DNA of 64,000 nt from Sphingomonas lycopersici (lineage in GTDB: Bacteria > Pseudomonadota > Alphaproteobacteria > Sphingomonadales > Sphingomonadaceae), in the NCBI RefSeq assembly GCF_026130605.1, contig NZ_JANFAU010000005.1, positions 1 to 64,000 on the forward strand. Reading direction: 5' to 3'. Below, in pieces: positions 56,896 to 64,000 of this stretch (position 1 is the first letter of the stretch; the number at the start of each line of letters is the position of its first letter). Under the pieces are notes generated by a model, which saw nothing but the letters and a program-made list of their open reading frames with translations, was not told the DNA's origin and did not search any database. The position numbers were made by a program, and so were the translations under genes.

Positions 56896-56957
56896 TCTTT
56901 TCGTAACGCATTTCGCGTGCGACAACCGCCGGCAAACAAGAGAGGGATTGCTTTACC

Positions 56958-58643
56958 GTGGCAGCGAATGAGGAAGTCGACCTGCTCGTCATCGGCTCGG
57001 GCGCGGGCGGGCTGACCGCCGCATTCACCGCGGCCGACGTCGGTGCGAGCGTGCTGGTGGTGGAAAAGGCGGCGAAGTTCGGCGGCACCTCCGCCACCTC
57101 GGGCGGCGGCATCTGGATCCCCAATAGCGACGACGCACGCGCCAAGGGCCATGCCGACGATCCCGGCGAGGCTTTCGGCTACATCAAGGCACTGATCGGC
57201 GACGACGTCCCCGATGCCAAGCTCCATGCCTATATCGACAATGCGCATCGCATGTTGAGCTACCTCGAGCAGAAGTCCGAGGTGCATTACACCGCCTATG
57301 CCTATGCCGATTATCATATGGACGTGGCGGGCGCGCGCGGCGGCTGGCGGACGCACGATCCGATCCCGCTGATGGCCGACCGGCTCGGCAAGGATTTCGA
57401 GCGGATGGAGCCGCCGCACACGCTCACCCTCACCTTCGGCCGCTTCACCTGGACGATGGAAGAGGCGAAGCTGCTGCTGACGATGAGCCCCGGCGCCAAG
57501 TCTTTGCTGTTCAAGCTGATGACGCGCTACATTTTCGACATTCCGTGGCGCTTCAAGACCAAGCGCTCGCGCCGGCTGACCGGGGGCAATGCGCTGATCG
57601 GGCGGCTCAAGCTGTCGCTCGATCAGAAGGGCGTGCCTTTGTGGCTCAATGCGCCAATGGTCGAGCTGCTACGCGAGAACGGCCGCATCACCGGCGCGAT
57701 CGTCGAGCGCGACGGGCAGAAGGTGACGGTGCGCGCACGCAAGGGCGTGGTGCTGGCGAGCGGCGGGTTCGATCACAATCTCGCGCTGCGCCAGAAATAT
57801 CTCCCCGGCCCAACCGGCGACTGGAGCGCGGGCGTGCCGACCAACACCGGCGACGCGCTCGCGGCGGGCACCGCGGTCGGCGCGGGCACCGATCTGCTCG
57901 ATTCGGCGTGGTGGGGACCCGGCTTCATGCTCGAAGGCGAGGATCGCGCGCGGATCATGTTCGTCGAGCGCGCCCTGCCCTCGTCGATCATCGTCAACCA
58001 GGCGGGCAAGCGCTACATGAACGAGGCGGCGTCTTACCACGTCGCCGGCGGCGAGATGCATCGCGCCAACAGCCCCGAGGGGCCGACCGTGCCGAGCTGG
58101 TTCGTGTTCGATGCGCGGTATCGCGGCAAATATATGCTCGGCCCGATGATGGCCGGGAAGCCGAGCGCCGACAAACGCATCCCCGCAGCGATGCGCAAGA
58201 TCCTCAGGAAATCGGACACGATCGAGGGGCTGGCGCGCGAGATGGGGGTCGATCCGGCGGCCTTCTCCGCTGCGGTGGCGCGCTTCAACGGCTTTGCGGT
58301 GAAGGGCGAGGACCCCGATTTCCACCGCGGCGTCTCGGCCTATGACCGGCATTACGGCGACGCCTCGGTCTCGCCCAATCCGACGCTGGCGCCGATCGAA
58401 CAGGGGCCGTTTTACGCGATCCCGATCTATCCGTGCGATCTCGGCACCAACGGCGGGCTCTCGACCGACGCCAATGCCCGGGTGCTCGATACCGAGGGGC
58501 GGCCGATCGACGGGCTTTATGCGATCGGCAACGCATCGGCGGCGGCGATGGGCCGCACCTATCCGGGCGCGGGCGCGACGCTCGGCCCGGCGATGACCTT
58601 CGGCTGGCTCGCCGCGCGCCACGCGACCCGGGTCAACCAGTGA
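56958..58643 (+). CDS. FAD-dependent dehydrogenase, 3-ketosteroid-delta1-dehydrogenase (KstD)-like
   Basis: A 561-residue flavoprotein. It has an ADP-binding fold IGSGAGG at residues 12-18 with the acidic end VVEKAAKFGGTSATSGGGIW, a middle substrate-cap domain, RKGVVLASGGFD, the active-site block FYAIPIYPCDLGTNGGL (Tyr486 onward) and the FAD close MGRTYPGAGATLGPAMTFG. These resemble 3-ketosteroid delta1-dehydrogenases and fumarate-reductase-type flavoproteins. A GTG at 56958 is used. Its stop overlaps the next start (GTGA). It heads an operon of four genes divergent from two AsnC regulators. Expected job: 1,2-desaturation of a 3-keto ring, but fumarate-reductase-like or other alkene chemistry is possible. 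Confidence 0.85.
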   Translation: MAANEEVDLLVIGSGAGGLTAAFTAADVGASVLVVEKAAKFGGTSATSGGGIWIPNSDDARAKGHADDPGEAFGYIKALIGDDVPDAKLHAYIDNAHRMLSYLEQKSEVHYTAYAYADYHMDVAGARGGWRTHDPIPLMADRLGKDFERMEPPHTLTLTFGRFTWTMEEAKLLLTMSPGAKSLLFKLMTRYIFDIPWRFKTKRSRRLTGGNALIGRLKLSLDQKGVPLWLNAPMVELLRENGRITGAIVERDGQKVTVRARKGVVLASGGFDHNLALRQKYLPGPTGDWSAGVPTNTGDALAAGTAVGAGTDLLDSAWWGPGFMLEGEDRARIMFVERALPSSIIVNQAGKRYMNEAASYHVAGGEMHRANSPEGPTVPSWFVFDARYRGKYMLGPMMAGKPSADKRIPAAMRKILRKSDTIEGLAREMGVDPAAFSAAVARFNGFAVKGEDPDFHRGVSAYDRHYGDASVSPNPTLAPIEQGPFYAIPIYPCDLGTNGGLSTDANARVLDTEGRPIDGLYAIGNASAAAMGRTYPGAGATLGPAMTFGWLAARHATRVNQ

Positions 58644-59497
58644 CGCTCGCGCCGACCGACCTGATCCTCTCCGCCGGCAGCATGATGTCGGTGCCGGTGC
58701 TCGATCGGCTGCGCCCGGCGCGCGAGGCGGGGTTCGCCGGGGTCTCGCTGATGGGGGCGGATTATCAGCAGATGGTCGCGAGCGGGGTGAGCGCGGAAGA
58801 CCTGCGCGAGCGCGCCGCCGACGAGGGGCTGGTTGTCACCGAGGTGGAGGGCATTTATCTCGGGCTGCCGGGGCGCGAGCCCGGCCCGACGATGCCGGCG
58901 TCGCTCGCGCAATTGCTCAAGGGGATGGATGCGCCGCGTTATCTGGCGGTGGCGGTGGCGGCGGGCGCCTCGTCGATCACCGTCATCGACATGTTCGACG
59001 GCGCGGTCGATATCGATCAAGCCGCCGAGGCCTTCGCCAACATCTGTGATCGGGCGCGCGATCTGGGGCTCACCGTCCAGCTCGAATATGTCGTCGGCGG
59101 GGGCATCGCGACCTATGCCGACACCTGCGAGGTCGTCCGGCGCGCGGGCCGCGGCAACGGCGGGCTGATGATCGACAGCTGGCATCTGTTCCGCGGCAAT
59201 GTGACGCTCGACGAACTGGCGCGCACCCCCGGCGACCGCGTGTTCGGGGTCCAGATCAACGACGGCCCGCCGCCGACCGACGCCGATCCGCTGCGCGAAA
59301 TGACCAAGGGCCGGCTGATGCCGGGCGAAGGCATTTTCGATCTCGTGGGCATGATCCGCACGTTGGACGCGATCGGCAGCAAGGCGCCGATCTCGATCGA
59401 GGTCTTTTCCGATACGCTGTCGGCGCTCCCCGCCGATGAAGCCGCGCGGCGCTGCGCCGAGACCACCCGCGCGACGCTGCACAAAGCAAGGGGCTGA
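58640..59497 (+). CDS. Sugar-phosphate isomerase/epimerase-like TIM-barrel protein
   Basis: A 285-residue protein of the xylose-isomerase-like superfamily. Metal-ligand blocks are visible: Glu in VQLEYVVGGG, Asp and His in MIDSWHLFRGN, QINDG, and the late Glu in SIEVFSD. The GTG start overlaps the KstD-like stop by four bases. Family members include inosose dehydratases, hydroxypyruvate isomerase and the catalytic subunit of C-glycoside-cleaving enzymes. Next to a Gfo/Idh/MocA oxidoreductase, an attack on a sugar-like or cyclitol-like ring, or cleavage of a 3-keto-glycoside, is a reasonable hypothesis. Confidence 0.8.
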   Translation: MTLAPTDLILSAGSMMSVPVLDRLRPAREAGFAGVSLMGADYQQMVASGVSAEDLRERAADEGLVVTEVEGIYLGLPGREPGPTMPASLAQLLKGMDAPRYLAVAVAAGASSITVIDMFDGAVDIDQAAEAFANICDRARDLGLTVQLEYVVGGGIATYADTCEVVRRAGRGNGGLMIDSWHLFRGNVTLDELARTPGDRVFGVQINDGPPPTDADPLREMTKGRLMPGEGIFDLVGMIRTLDAIGSKAPISIEVFSDTLSALPADEAARRCAETTRATLHKARG

Positions 59498-59502
59498 TAC
59501 GC

Positions 59503-60624
59503 ATGACGGACACTCTTGGCGCGGTCGTCGTCGGCACCGGCTTCGGGCTGTTCACGCATGTCCGCGCGTTGCGCGATGCGGGGATCGAGGTCCGCGCGAT
59601 CGTCGGGCGCGATCGCGCGCGCACCGCCGAGCGCGCCGCGCCGCTCGGCATCCCGCATGTCGCGACCAGCCTTGCCGAAGCGCTCGCTGCCGATGCGTCG
59701 ATCCGGCTGGTGACGGTCGCCACCCCGCCGCACACGCATTTTCCGATCGTGATGGAGGCGATCGCCGCCGGGCGGCATGTGCTGTGCGAAAAGCCCTTCG
59801 CCAAGGATCTCGCCGAGGCGCGCGCGATGCTGCGGGCGGCGGAAGCGGCGGGCATCGTGCATATGCTCGGCGCCGAATTCCGCTTCGATACCGCGCAGGC
59901 GCTGCTCGCGCGGGTGGTGAACGACGGGATGATCGGCGAGCCGCAGCATTTCCAGCGTTTCTATTTCCAGCCCGGGTTGCAGGACCCGACCGAGCCGTTG
60001 TCGCCCTGGTGGGAGGATGCCGCGCAGGGCGGCGGGTTCCTTGGCGCGTTCGGCGCGCATATGATCGATCAGGTGCGCACCACTTTGGGCGAATTCCGCC
60101 GGGTAAGCGGAATGCTGCAAAAGCTCGCGCCGGGGCGGCCGACGATGACCGCCGACGATTGCTACAGCTTCCAGTTCGAGCTCGCCAACGGCGCACAGGG
60201 GCTGATCGCCGCGGGGATGGCGATGCCGGGGCCGCTGGTCATGTCGACCCGCGTCGTCGGCAGCGAAGGCGGCGCATGGATCCAGAGCGGCAATGCGTTC
60301 GGCGAGCCTGAGCAGGTGTGGGTCGCGCGGGGCGGCGAGGCGCGGCAGATCGAGACGCCGGCCGATCTGGTCAATCCGCCCCCTACCCCCTTCCCGATCG
60401 GCGAATTGGTGCAGACCGAGCAGGATCGTTGGCACAGCCAGGGCTTCGACGTCGCGCCCTATACCCGGCTGTTCGGCGAGATGAAGGCGCGGATCGAGGG
60501 CCGCGCGGTCGACAGCCGCGAGCACGCCGCCGACTTCCGCGACGCCGCCGCCGGACAGGCGGTGCTCGACGCGGTGCGCCGCTCGGCCGCCGAGCGACGC
60601 TGGGTCGATGTGGAGGCGGTATGA
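59503..60624 (+). CDS. Gfo/Idh/MocA-family NAD(P)-dependent oxidoreductase
   Basis: A 373-residue two-domain oxidoreductase: GTGFG at residues 11-15 for the dinucleotide, VTVATPPHTHF, and the EKPFAKDLAEA motif with catalytic Lys97. His is in GAFGAHMIDQ in the substrate domain. The C-terminal beta-sheet domain starts near residue 130. Relatives oxidise sugar, inositol or glycoside hydroxyls, including C3 of glycosides. It starts five bases after the isomerase-like gene and overlaps the EthD gene (ATGA). Pairing with the isomerase-like protein is the main clue to function. Confidence 0.87.
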   Translation: MTDTLGAVVVGTGFGLFTHVRALRDAGIEVRAIVGRDRARTAERAAPLGIPHVATSLAEALAADASIRLVTVATPPHTHFPIVMEAIAAGRHVLCEKPFAKDLAEARAMLRAAEAAGIVHMLGAEFRFDTAQALLARVVNDGMIGEPQHFQRFYFQPGLQDPTEPLSPWWEDAAQGGGFLGAFGAHMIDQVRTTLGEFRRVSGMLQKLAPGRPTMTADDCYSFQFELANGAQGLIAAGMAMPGPLVMSTRVVGSEGGAWIQSGNAFGEPEQVWVARGGEARQIETPADLVNPPPTPFPIGELVQTEQDRWHSQGFDVAPYTRLFGEMKARIEGRAVDSREHAADFRDAAAGQAVLDAVRRSAAERRWVDVEAV

Positions 60625-60977
60625 CGGTCAAGACGATCGCGCTGCTCAAGGCCAAGCCGGGGGTCAGCCGGGCTGAGTTCATCGCTTATTATGAGGCGAA
60701 CCACGCACCGCTGGTTCGCTCGCTGATGCCGGGGATCGTCGATTACCGGCGCAATTATCCCGAGGCCGAAGGCGCGTTCGCGTTCGCCGAGACGCCGCCG
60801 TTCGACTACGACAGCGTCACCGAGATCTGGTACGCCGACCGCGCGAGTTACGACGCGGCGATCGCGGCGGTGTCACAGCCCGAAGCGGCAGCACGGCTCG
60901 CGGCGGATGAGGAGAATTTCATCGACCGCGCGAGGACCCGGATGTTCGTAGTCGAGGAACGGCGCAGCGAGATCTGA
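60621..60977 (+). CDS. EthD-domain protein
   Basis: A 118-residue ferredoxin-like-fold protein with the EthD pattern KPGVSRAEFIAYYEANHAPL, MPGIVDYRRNYPE and YADRASYDAAIA. EthD proteins occur with oxygenases and in ether or lignan breakdown, some acting as small dehydratases or decarboxylases. The start overlaps the Gfo/Idh stop by four bases, so it belongs to the KstD-isomerase-oxidoreductase operon. The conserved His in the NHAPL element is the likely functional residue. Confidence 0.83.
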   Translation: MTVKTIALLKAKPGVSRAEFIAYYEANHAPLVRSLMPGIVDYRRNYPEAEGAFAFAETPPFDYDSVTEIWYADRASYDAAIAAVSQPEAAARLAADEENFIDRARTRMFVVEERRSEI

Positions 60978-60981
60978 ACGG

Positions 60982-61010
60982 CAAAGTTCACAAAGTTCAC
61001 ACGAGTGACG
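60982..61010 (+). repeat. 29-bp repeat with internal AAGTTCAC tandem, copy 2
   Basis: CAAAGTTCACAAAGTTCACA followed by CGAGTGACG, three mismatches from the copy at 11099-11127. It begins five bases after the EthD stop. Confidence 0.6.
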
Positions 61011-61064
61011 ATCGGCGGGAATTGGGCTCCGGCTCCAAGTATTCCGGCTAATACAATAAGTTAC

Positions 61065-61093
61065 CGTCATGCCGGGCTTGACCCGGCATTACG
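61065..61093. repeat. Half unit of the CGTCATGCCGG family
   Basis: CGTCATGCCGGGCTTGACCC then GGCATTACG forms one hairpin. It lies between the convergent EthD and SDR genes. Confidence 0.75.
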
Positions 61094-61109
61094 GTGTCGG
61101 TTCAGCGAT

Positions 61110-61862
61110 TCACCGCGCCATATACCCCCCGTCCACCGCGAGCGGGTGGCCGGTGATGAAGCTCGCTTTGTCCGAGCAGAGGAAGATCACCGCATCGGCG
61201 ATCTCCTGCGCGCGGCCCATCCGCGCCATCGGGGTCATCTGATCGAGCACGGCGCGGCCCTGCGGGTCGGCGGCGATCGGGGCGGTCATCGGGGTTTCGA
61301 TCACCCCGGGGCACACCGCGTTGACCCGCACCCCCTCCGCCGCGAAGCGCAGCGCGGCGGAGCGGGTGAGACCGATCACCGCGTGCTTGCTGCCGCAATA
61401 ACCCGCACCGCCCGCGCCCGACAGGCCGGCGATCGACGAGGTGTTGACGATCGCGCCGTTGTTGCGCGGCGCCATGTGACGCAATTCGGCGGCCATGCAC
61501 AGCAGCACGCCGCGCTGGTTAATGTCGATCGTCTTGTCATAGGCGCCGACATCGCCCCACGGCGTATCGAGCATCTCGAGCGTGACGCCGGCATTGTTGA
61601 ACGCGCAGTCGAGCCGCCCCCAACGCGCCACCACCGCATCGACCGCGGCATTGACCGCCGCCTCGTCGGTCACGTCGAGCGCGATCGCAAAGGCCTCGCC
61701 GCCCGCGGCGTTGATCTCGTCGGCGACCGCATCGGCGCCGCGCAGATCGGCGACCGCGACCTTCGCGCCTTCCGCCGCGAAGGACAAAGCGGTGGCGCGG
61801 CCGATCCCGCTGCCGCCGCCGGTGACGAACGCGGTTTTCCCTTCGAACAGGCCGGCCATCAT
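61110..61862 (-). CDS. Short-chain dehydrogenase/reductase
   Basis: A 250-residue SDR: TGGGSGIG, Asp in VAVADLRGA (NAD-type), NNAG, the Ser of NTSSIAG and YCGSK, closing LAVDGGYMAR. All catalytic residues are in place. Two adjacent ATGs are possible (61862 and 61859) behind AAGGAGAG. It lies downstream of the thiolase and in the same direction but is separated by a palindromic repeat, so it may be expressed on its own. 3- or 17-hydroxysteroid dehydrogenases have this form, but so do many others. Confidence 0.88.
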   Translation of the reverse strand: MMAGLFEGKTAFVTGGGSGIGRATALSFAAEGAKVAVADLRGADAVADEINAAGGEAFAIALDVTDEAAVNAAVDAVVARWGRLDCAFNNAGVTLEMLDTPWGDVGAYDKTIDINQRGVLLCMAAELRHMAPRNNGAIVNTSSIAGLSGAGGAGYCGSKHAVIGLTRSAALRFAAEGVRVNAVCPGVIETPMTAPIAADPQGRAVLDQMTPMARMGRAQEIADAVIFLCSDKASFITGHPLAVDGGYMAR

Positions 61863-61880
61863 CGCTCTCCTTTGTAGGTT

Positions 61881-61974
61881 CGTCATCCCCGCGGAGGCGG
61901 GGATCCATTCGCGCAGGTCACGGCAAGAGTCGCGAAGCCAGCCAGAATGGATTCCCGCCTCCGCGGGAATGACG
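61881..61974. repeat. Palindromic repeat, CGTCATCCCCGCGGAGGCGG variant
   Basis: Arms of the CATTCCCGC family with a GCGGAGGC core in both. One arm has CCCC in place of TCCC. It lies between the thiolase stop and the SDR start. Confidence 0.85.
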
Positions 61975-61982
61975 GATGCTTG

Positions 61983-63179
61983 TCAGATAATCTCGAACAG
62001 CCCAGCCGCGCCCATCCCGCCGGCGACGCACATCGATACGACGACGTAGCGCACCCCGCGGCGCTTGCCCTCGATCAGCGCGTGCCCCGTCAACCGGCTG
62101 CCGGTCATCCCGAACGGGTGGCCGATCGCGATTGCGCCGCCGTTGACGTTGATCTTGTCGGGATCGATCCCGAGCTGGTCACGGCAATAGAGCGCCTGGC
62201 TGGCGAACGCCTCGTTCAGTTCCCACAGCCCGATATCGTCGACCGTCAGCCCGGCGCGCTCGAGCAGTTTCGGCACCGCGAACACCGGGCCGATCCCCAT
62301 TTCGTCCGGCCGGCAACCCGCAACCTGGAAACCGCGATAGACGCCGAGGATCGGCAGCCCCTCGCGCTCGGCGGTGGCGCGGTCCATCACGATCTGCGCC
62401 GAGGCGCCGTCGGACAGCTGGCTGGCGTTACCGGCGGTGACGAACTTGCCTTCCTTGACGAACTCGCCGTCCTTCCACACCGGCTTCAGCCCGGCGAGCG
62501 CCTCGTAGGTGGTGCCCGCGCGCACACCCTCGTCGCGGTCGAGCGTCACCGTCTCGGTGCCGGCCTTGCTGCCGTCCTTTTCGTAGAGCTGCTTTTCGAC
62601 CGTGATCGGCACGATCTCGTCGGCGAACTTGCCCGCGGCCTGCCCGGCGGCGGCGCGCTGCTGGCTCTCCGCGCTGAACCGGTCCTGCGCCTCGCGGCTG
62701 ACATTGTAGCGCTCGGCGACCAGTTCGGCGGTCTCGATCATCTGGATATAGATCGTCGGATCGGCCGCCTTGGCCGATTTGTTCTGATAGCGCGGCGCAT
62801 CCTTGGTGATCGTCATCGAGATGCTCTCGACCCCGCCCGCCAGCACGACATCGTTATCGCCCGCGATGATCGAGCGCGCGGCGAGCGCGATCGCGTTGAG
62901 CCCCGACGAGCATTTGCGATCGAGCGTCATCCCCGCGACGCTTTCGGGGATGCCTGCCACCAGCGGGGTCAGGCGGCCGACGTTGGCCGCCTGCGTCAGC
63001 CACTGGTTGCCGACCCCCATGATCACGTCATCGATCCGCGCGGGATCGATCCCGGCGCGCTCGACCGCCGCCTTGGCGACATGGCCGGCGAGCGCGGGCG
63101 CCTCGGTCATGTTGAAGGCGCCGCGATAGGCCTTGCCGATTCCGGTGCGAGCGGTGGAGACGATAACGACTTCGCGCAT
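61983..63179 (-). CDS. Acetyl-CoA C-acyltransferase (thiolase)
   Basis: A 398-residue degradative-type thiolase. The nucleophile Cys90 is in [11 protein letters not shown], His354 in GHPFGMTG and the second Cys384 in [20 protein letters not shown] and NEAFASQ are also intact. Expected reaction: CoA-dependent cleavage of a 3-ketoacyl-CoA, the last step of beta-oxidation of a side chain or opened ring. It begins three bases after the ketosteroid isomerase stop and is part of a MaoC-isomerase-thiolase operon. The enzyme class fits breakdown of steroid side chains or rings but is also found in general fatty-acid use. Confidence 0.93.
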   Translation of the reverse strand: MREVVIVSTARTGIGKAYRGAFNMTEAPALAGHVAKAAVERAGIDPARIDDVIMGVGNQWLTQAANVGRLTPLVAGIPESVAGMTLDRKCSSGLNAIALAARSIIAGDNDVVLAGGVESISMTITKDAPRYQNKSAKAADPTIYIQMIETAELVAERYNVSREAQDRFSAESQQRAAAGQAAGKFADEIVPITVEKQLYEKDGSKAGTETVTLDRDEGVRAGTTYEALAGLKPVWKDGEFVKEGKFVTAGNASQLSDGASAQIVMDRATAEREGLPILGVYRGFQVAGCRPDEMGIGPVFAVPKLLERAGLTVDDIGLWELNEAFASQALYCRDQLGIDPDKINVNGGAIAIGHPFGMTGSRLTGHALIEGKRRGVRYVVVSMCVAGGMGAAGLFEII

Positions 63180-63182
63180 GTC

Positions 63183-63560
63183 TTATCCTTCAAATCCGTG
63201 CATGTTGGCCGGGCCGAAATAGGCGCGCATCTCGATCACCTTGCCGTCTTCGTTGAAGCGGAAGGTGTCGATCACGTCGACCCGCTTCTCGCCGCCGTAG
63301 TTGAGCGTCACCGAGAAAGCGAAAGCGGCATAATCGCTCGCGGTGCGCACCGGGCCTTCAAGCTTGAGCTTGGCGCCGGTCGCCATCGAGGCGGTGTAGA
63401 AGGTGCGGATCGCCTCCAGCCCGCGATGCGCCGGCGAACCGATCGGATCCTCGACCGTCGCATCCTCGGCGAACAGCGCGACCACGCCTTCGGGATTCTG
63501 ATTGGCGAAGGCGTCGATATAACTCTCGACGACGCGCACCTTGTCTTCGTGGCTCAACAT
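63183..63560 (-). CDS. ksi: Steroid delta-isomerase (ketosteroid isomerase) homologue
   Basis: A 125-residue protein, the normal length. All three catalytic residues of the Comamonas testosteroni enzyme are at matching positions: Tyr14 (VVESYIDAF), Asp38 (DATVEDPIGS) and Asp98 (VIDTFRFN; 99 in the Comamonas enzyme). Surrounding blocks VALFAEDATVEDPIGSP and IRTFYTAS are also very similar to that enzyme. Expected reaction: shift of a delta5 double bond to delta4 in 3-keto steroids. It is three bases before the thiolase and seven bases after MaoC. This is the strongest single sign that the island deals with steroid-like rings. Confidence 0.9.
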   Translation of the reverse strand: MLSHEDKVRVVESYIDAFANQNPEGVVALFAEDATVEDPIGSPAHRGLEAIRTFYTASMATGAKLKLEGPVRTASDYAAFAFSVTLNYGGEKRVDVIDTFRFNEDGKVIEMRAYFGPANMHGFEG

Positions 63561-63567
63561 CTTGTGC

Positions 63568-64000
63568 TTACTCCGGGAAATAGCGGCTGATCGTATCGAC
63601 GACGCAGGCCGGCCTGTCGCTGCCCTCGATCTCGATCGTGATGCGCACGATCGACTGGACCGCGCCCTTCACCTCCTCGAACTTGACCAGCTCGCCCACC
63701 CCGCGAATGCGCGAGCCGACCGGGACCGGGGCGAGGAAACGCAGCCGATCGGCACCGACATTCACCGCATGCGCGAAGCCGCGCACCTCGACGAGCTGCG
63801 GCAGGAAATAATTGGCGAGGCTGAGCGTCAGATAGCCGTGCGCGATCGTCTTGCCGAACGGGCCCTGCTTCGCCCGCTCGGTATCGACGTGGATCCACTG
63901 ATGATCGCCGGTCACGTCGGCGAAGCCGTCGATCCGGTCCTGCTCGATTGGGAGCCAGTCGGTCGGGCCGAACTGCCGCCCCTCCTGCCCGATCAGGTCG
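63568..64000 (-). CDS. MaoC-like hydratase/dehydratase, 5' end cut by the window
   Basis: A hot-dog-fold protein of at least 144 residues. The reading frame stays open to the window edge, where the visible part begins DLIGQEGRQFGPTDWLPIEQ, then DRIDGFADVTGDHQWIHVD. The hydratase-2 motif (Asp and His in TGDHQWIHVD) and GPFGKTIAHGYLTLSL are intact. Expected reaction: hydration of an enoyl-CoA. The natural start lies beyond position 64000; the GTG at 63915 is inside the domain and is not a true start. It is the first visible gene of the MaoC-isomerase-thiolase operon. Confidence 0.9.
   Translation of the reverse strand, partial: DLIGQEGRQFGPTDWLPIEQDRIDGFADVTGDHQWIHVDTERAKQGPFGKTIAHGYLTLSLANYFLPQLVEVRGFAHAVNVGADRLRFLAPVPVGSRIRGVGELVKFEEVKGAVQSIVRITIEIEGSDRPACVVDTISRYFPE

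Overview
The window looks like chromosomal DNA of an alphaproteobacterium, most likely a member of the Sphingomonadales (Sphingomonas, Novosphingobium or Rhizorhabdus type). The reasons are high GC, four TonB-dependent receptors in 64 kb, a dense set of catabolic oxidoreductases (eight short-chain dehydrogenases, eight SnoaL/NTF2-fold proteins), and intergenic GC-rich palindromes of the kinds common in sphingomonad genomes. The assignment is inference: there is no rRNA or other phylogenetic marker here. I saw no tRNA, CRISPR array, transposase or phage gene.

Region 1 (about 0.1-10.4 kb) looks like a salvage locus for D-amino-acid-containing peptides. A leftward M28 peptidase and an RpiR/SIS regulator stand next to a rightward run with overlapping or near-abutting genes: a siderophore-class TonB receptor, an exported D-aminoacylase-like amidohydrolase, a DgcN-like (DUF1611) N-acetyltransferase of D-glutamate metabolism, an exported S12 (beta-lactamase-fold) serine hydrolase and an exported erythromycin-esterase-family protein.

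Region 2 (10.4-20.4 kb) is mixed: a TetR regulator, a second TonB receptor, a DEAD-box RNA helicase with a DbpA-like tail, a 1334-residue Pls/PosA-type single-module peptide synthetase (adenylation, carrier, then membrane and hexapeptide-repeat domains), and a PRC-barrel protein.

Region 3 (20.7-64 kb) is a catabolic island arranged as short operons in both directions. It holds a COQ4-fold protein with a D-aminoacylase-family amidohydrolase; a TonB receptor with a metallophosphoesterase; a CYP51-like P450 with its [2Fe-2S] ferredoxin; an Old-Yellow-Enzyme/FAD fusion with two SDRs; MFS carriers; a further TonB receptor; an LLM flavin monooxygenase; a sulfotransferase; an HSL-type esterase; a KshA-like Rieske oxygenase heading a train of SDR, SnoaL and DUF1214 genes; a KstD-like FAD dehydrogenase in an overlapping operon with a sugar-isomerase-like protein, a Gfo/Idh/MocA oxidoreductase and an EthD protein; and a MaoC hydratase, ketosteroid isomerase and thiolase operon cut by the right edge. 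The ketosteroid isomerase keeps all three catalytic residues. Together with the CYP51-, KshA- and KstD-like enzymes this suggests uptake and breakdown of a steroid or triterpenoid-like polycyclic, possibly as a conjugate (glycoside, ester or acyl-amino acid). The substrate is not shown by the sequence.

Regulators are numerous: RpiR, TetR, two paralogous XRE-type proteins, two paralogous LuxR-type proteins and a translationally coupled Lrp/AsnC pair. Short sequences shared between the promoter regions of the TonB receptor at 27.8 kb, the P450 at 29.7 kb and the KstD-like gene at 57 kb suggest that scattered operons belong to one regulon. At least five families of palindromic repeats sit in more than a dozen gene junctions.
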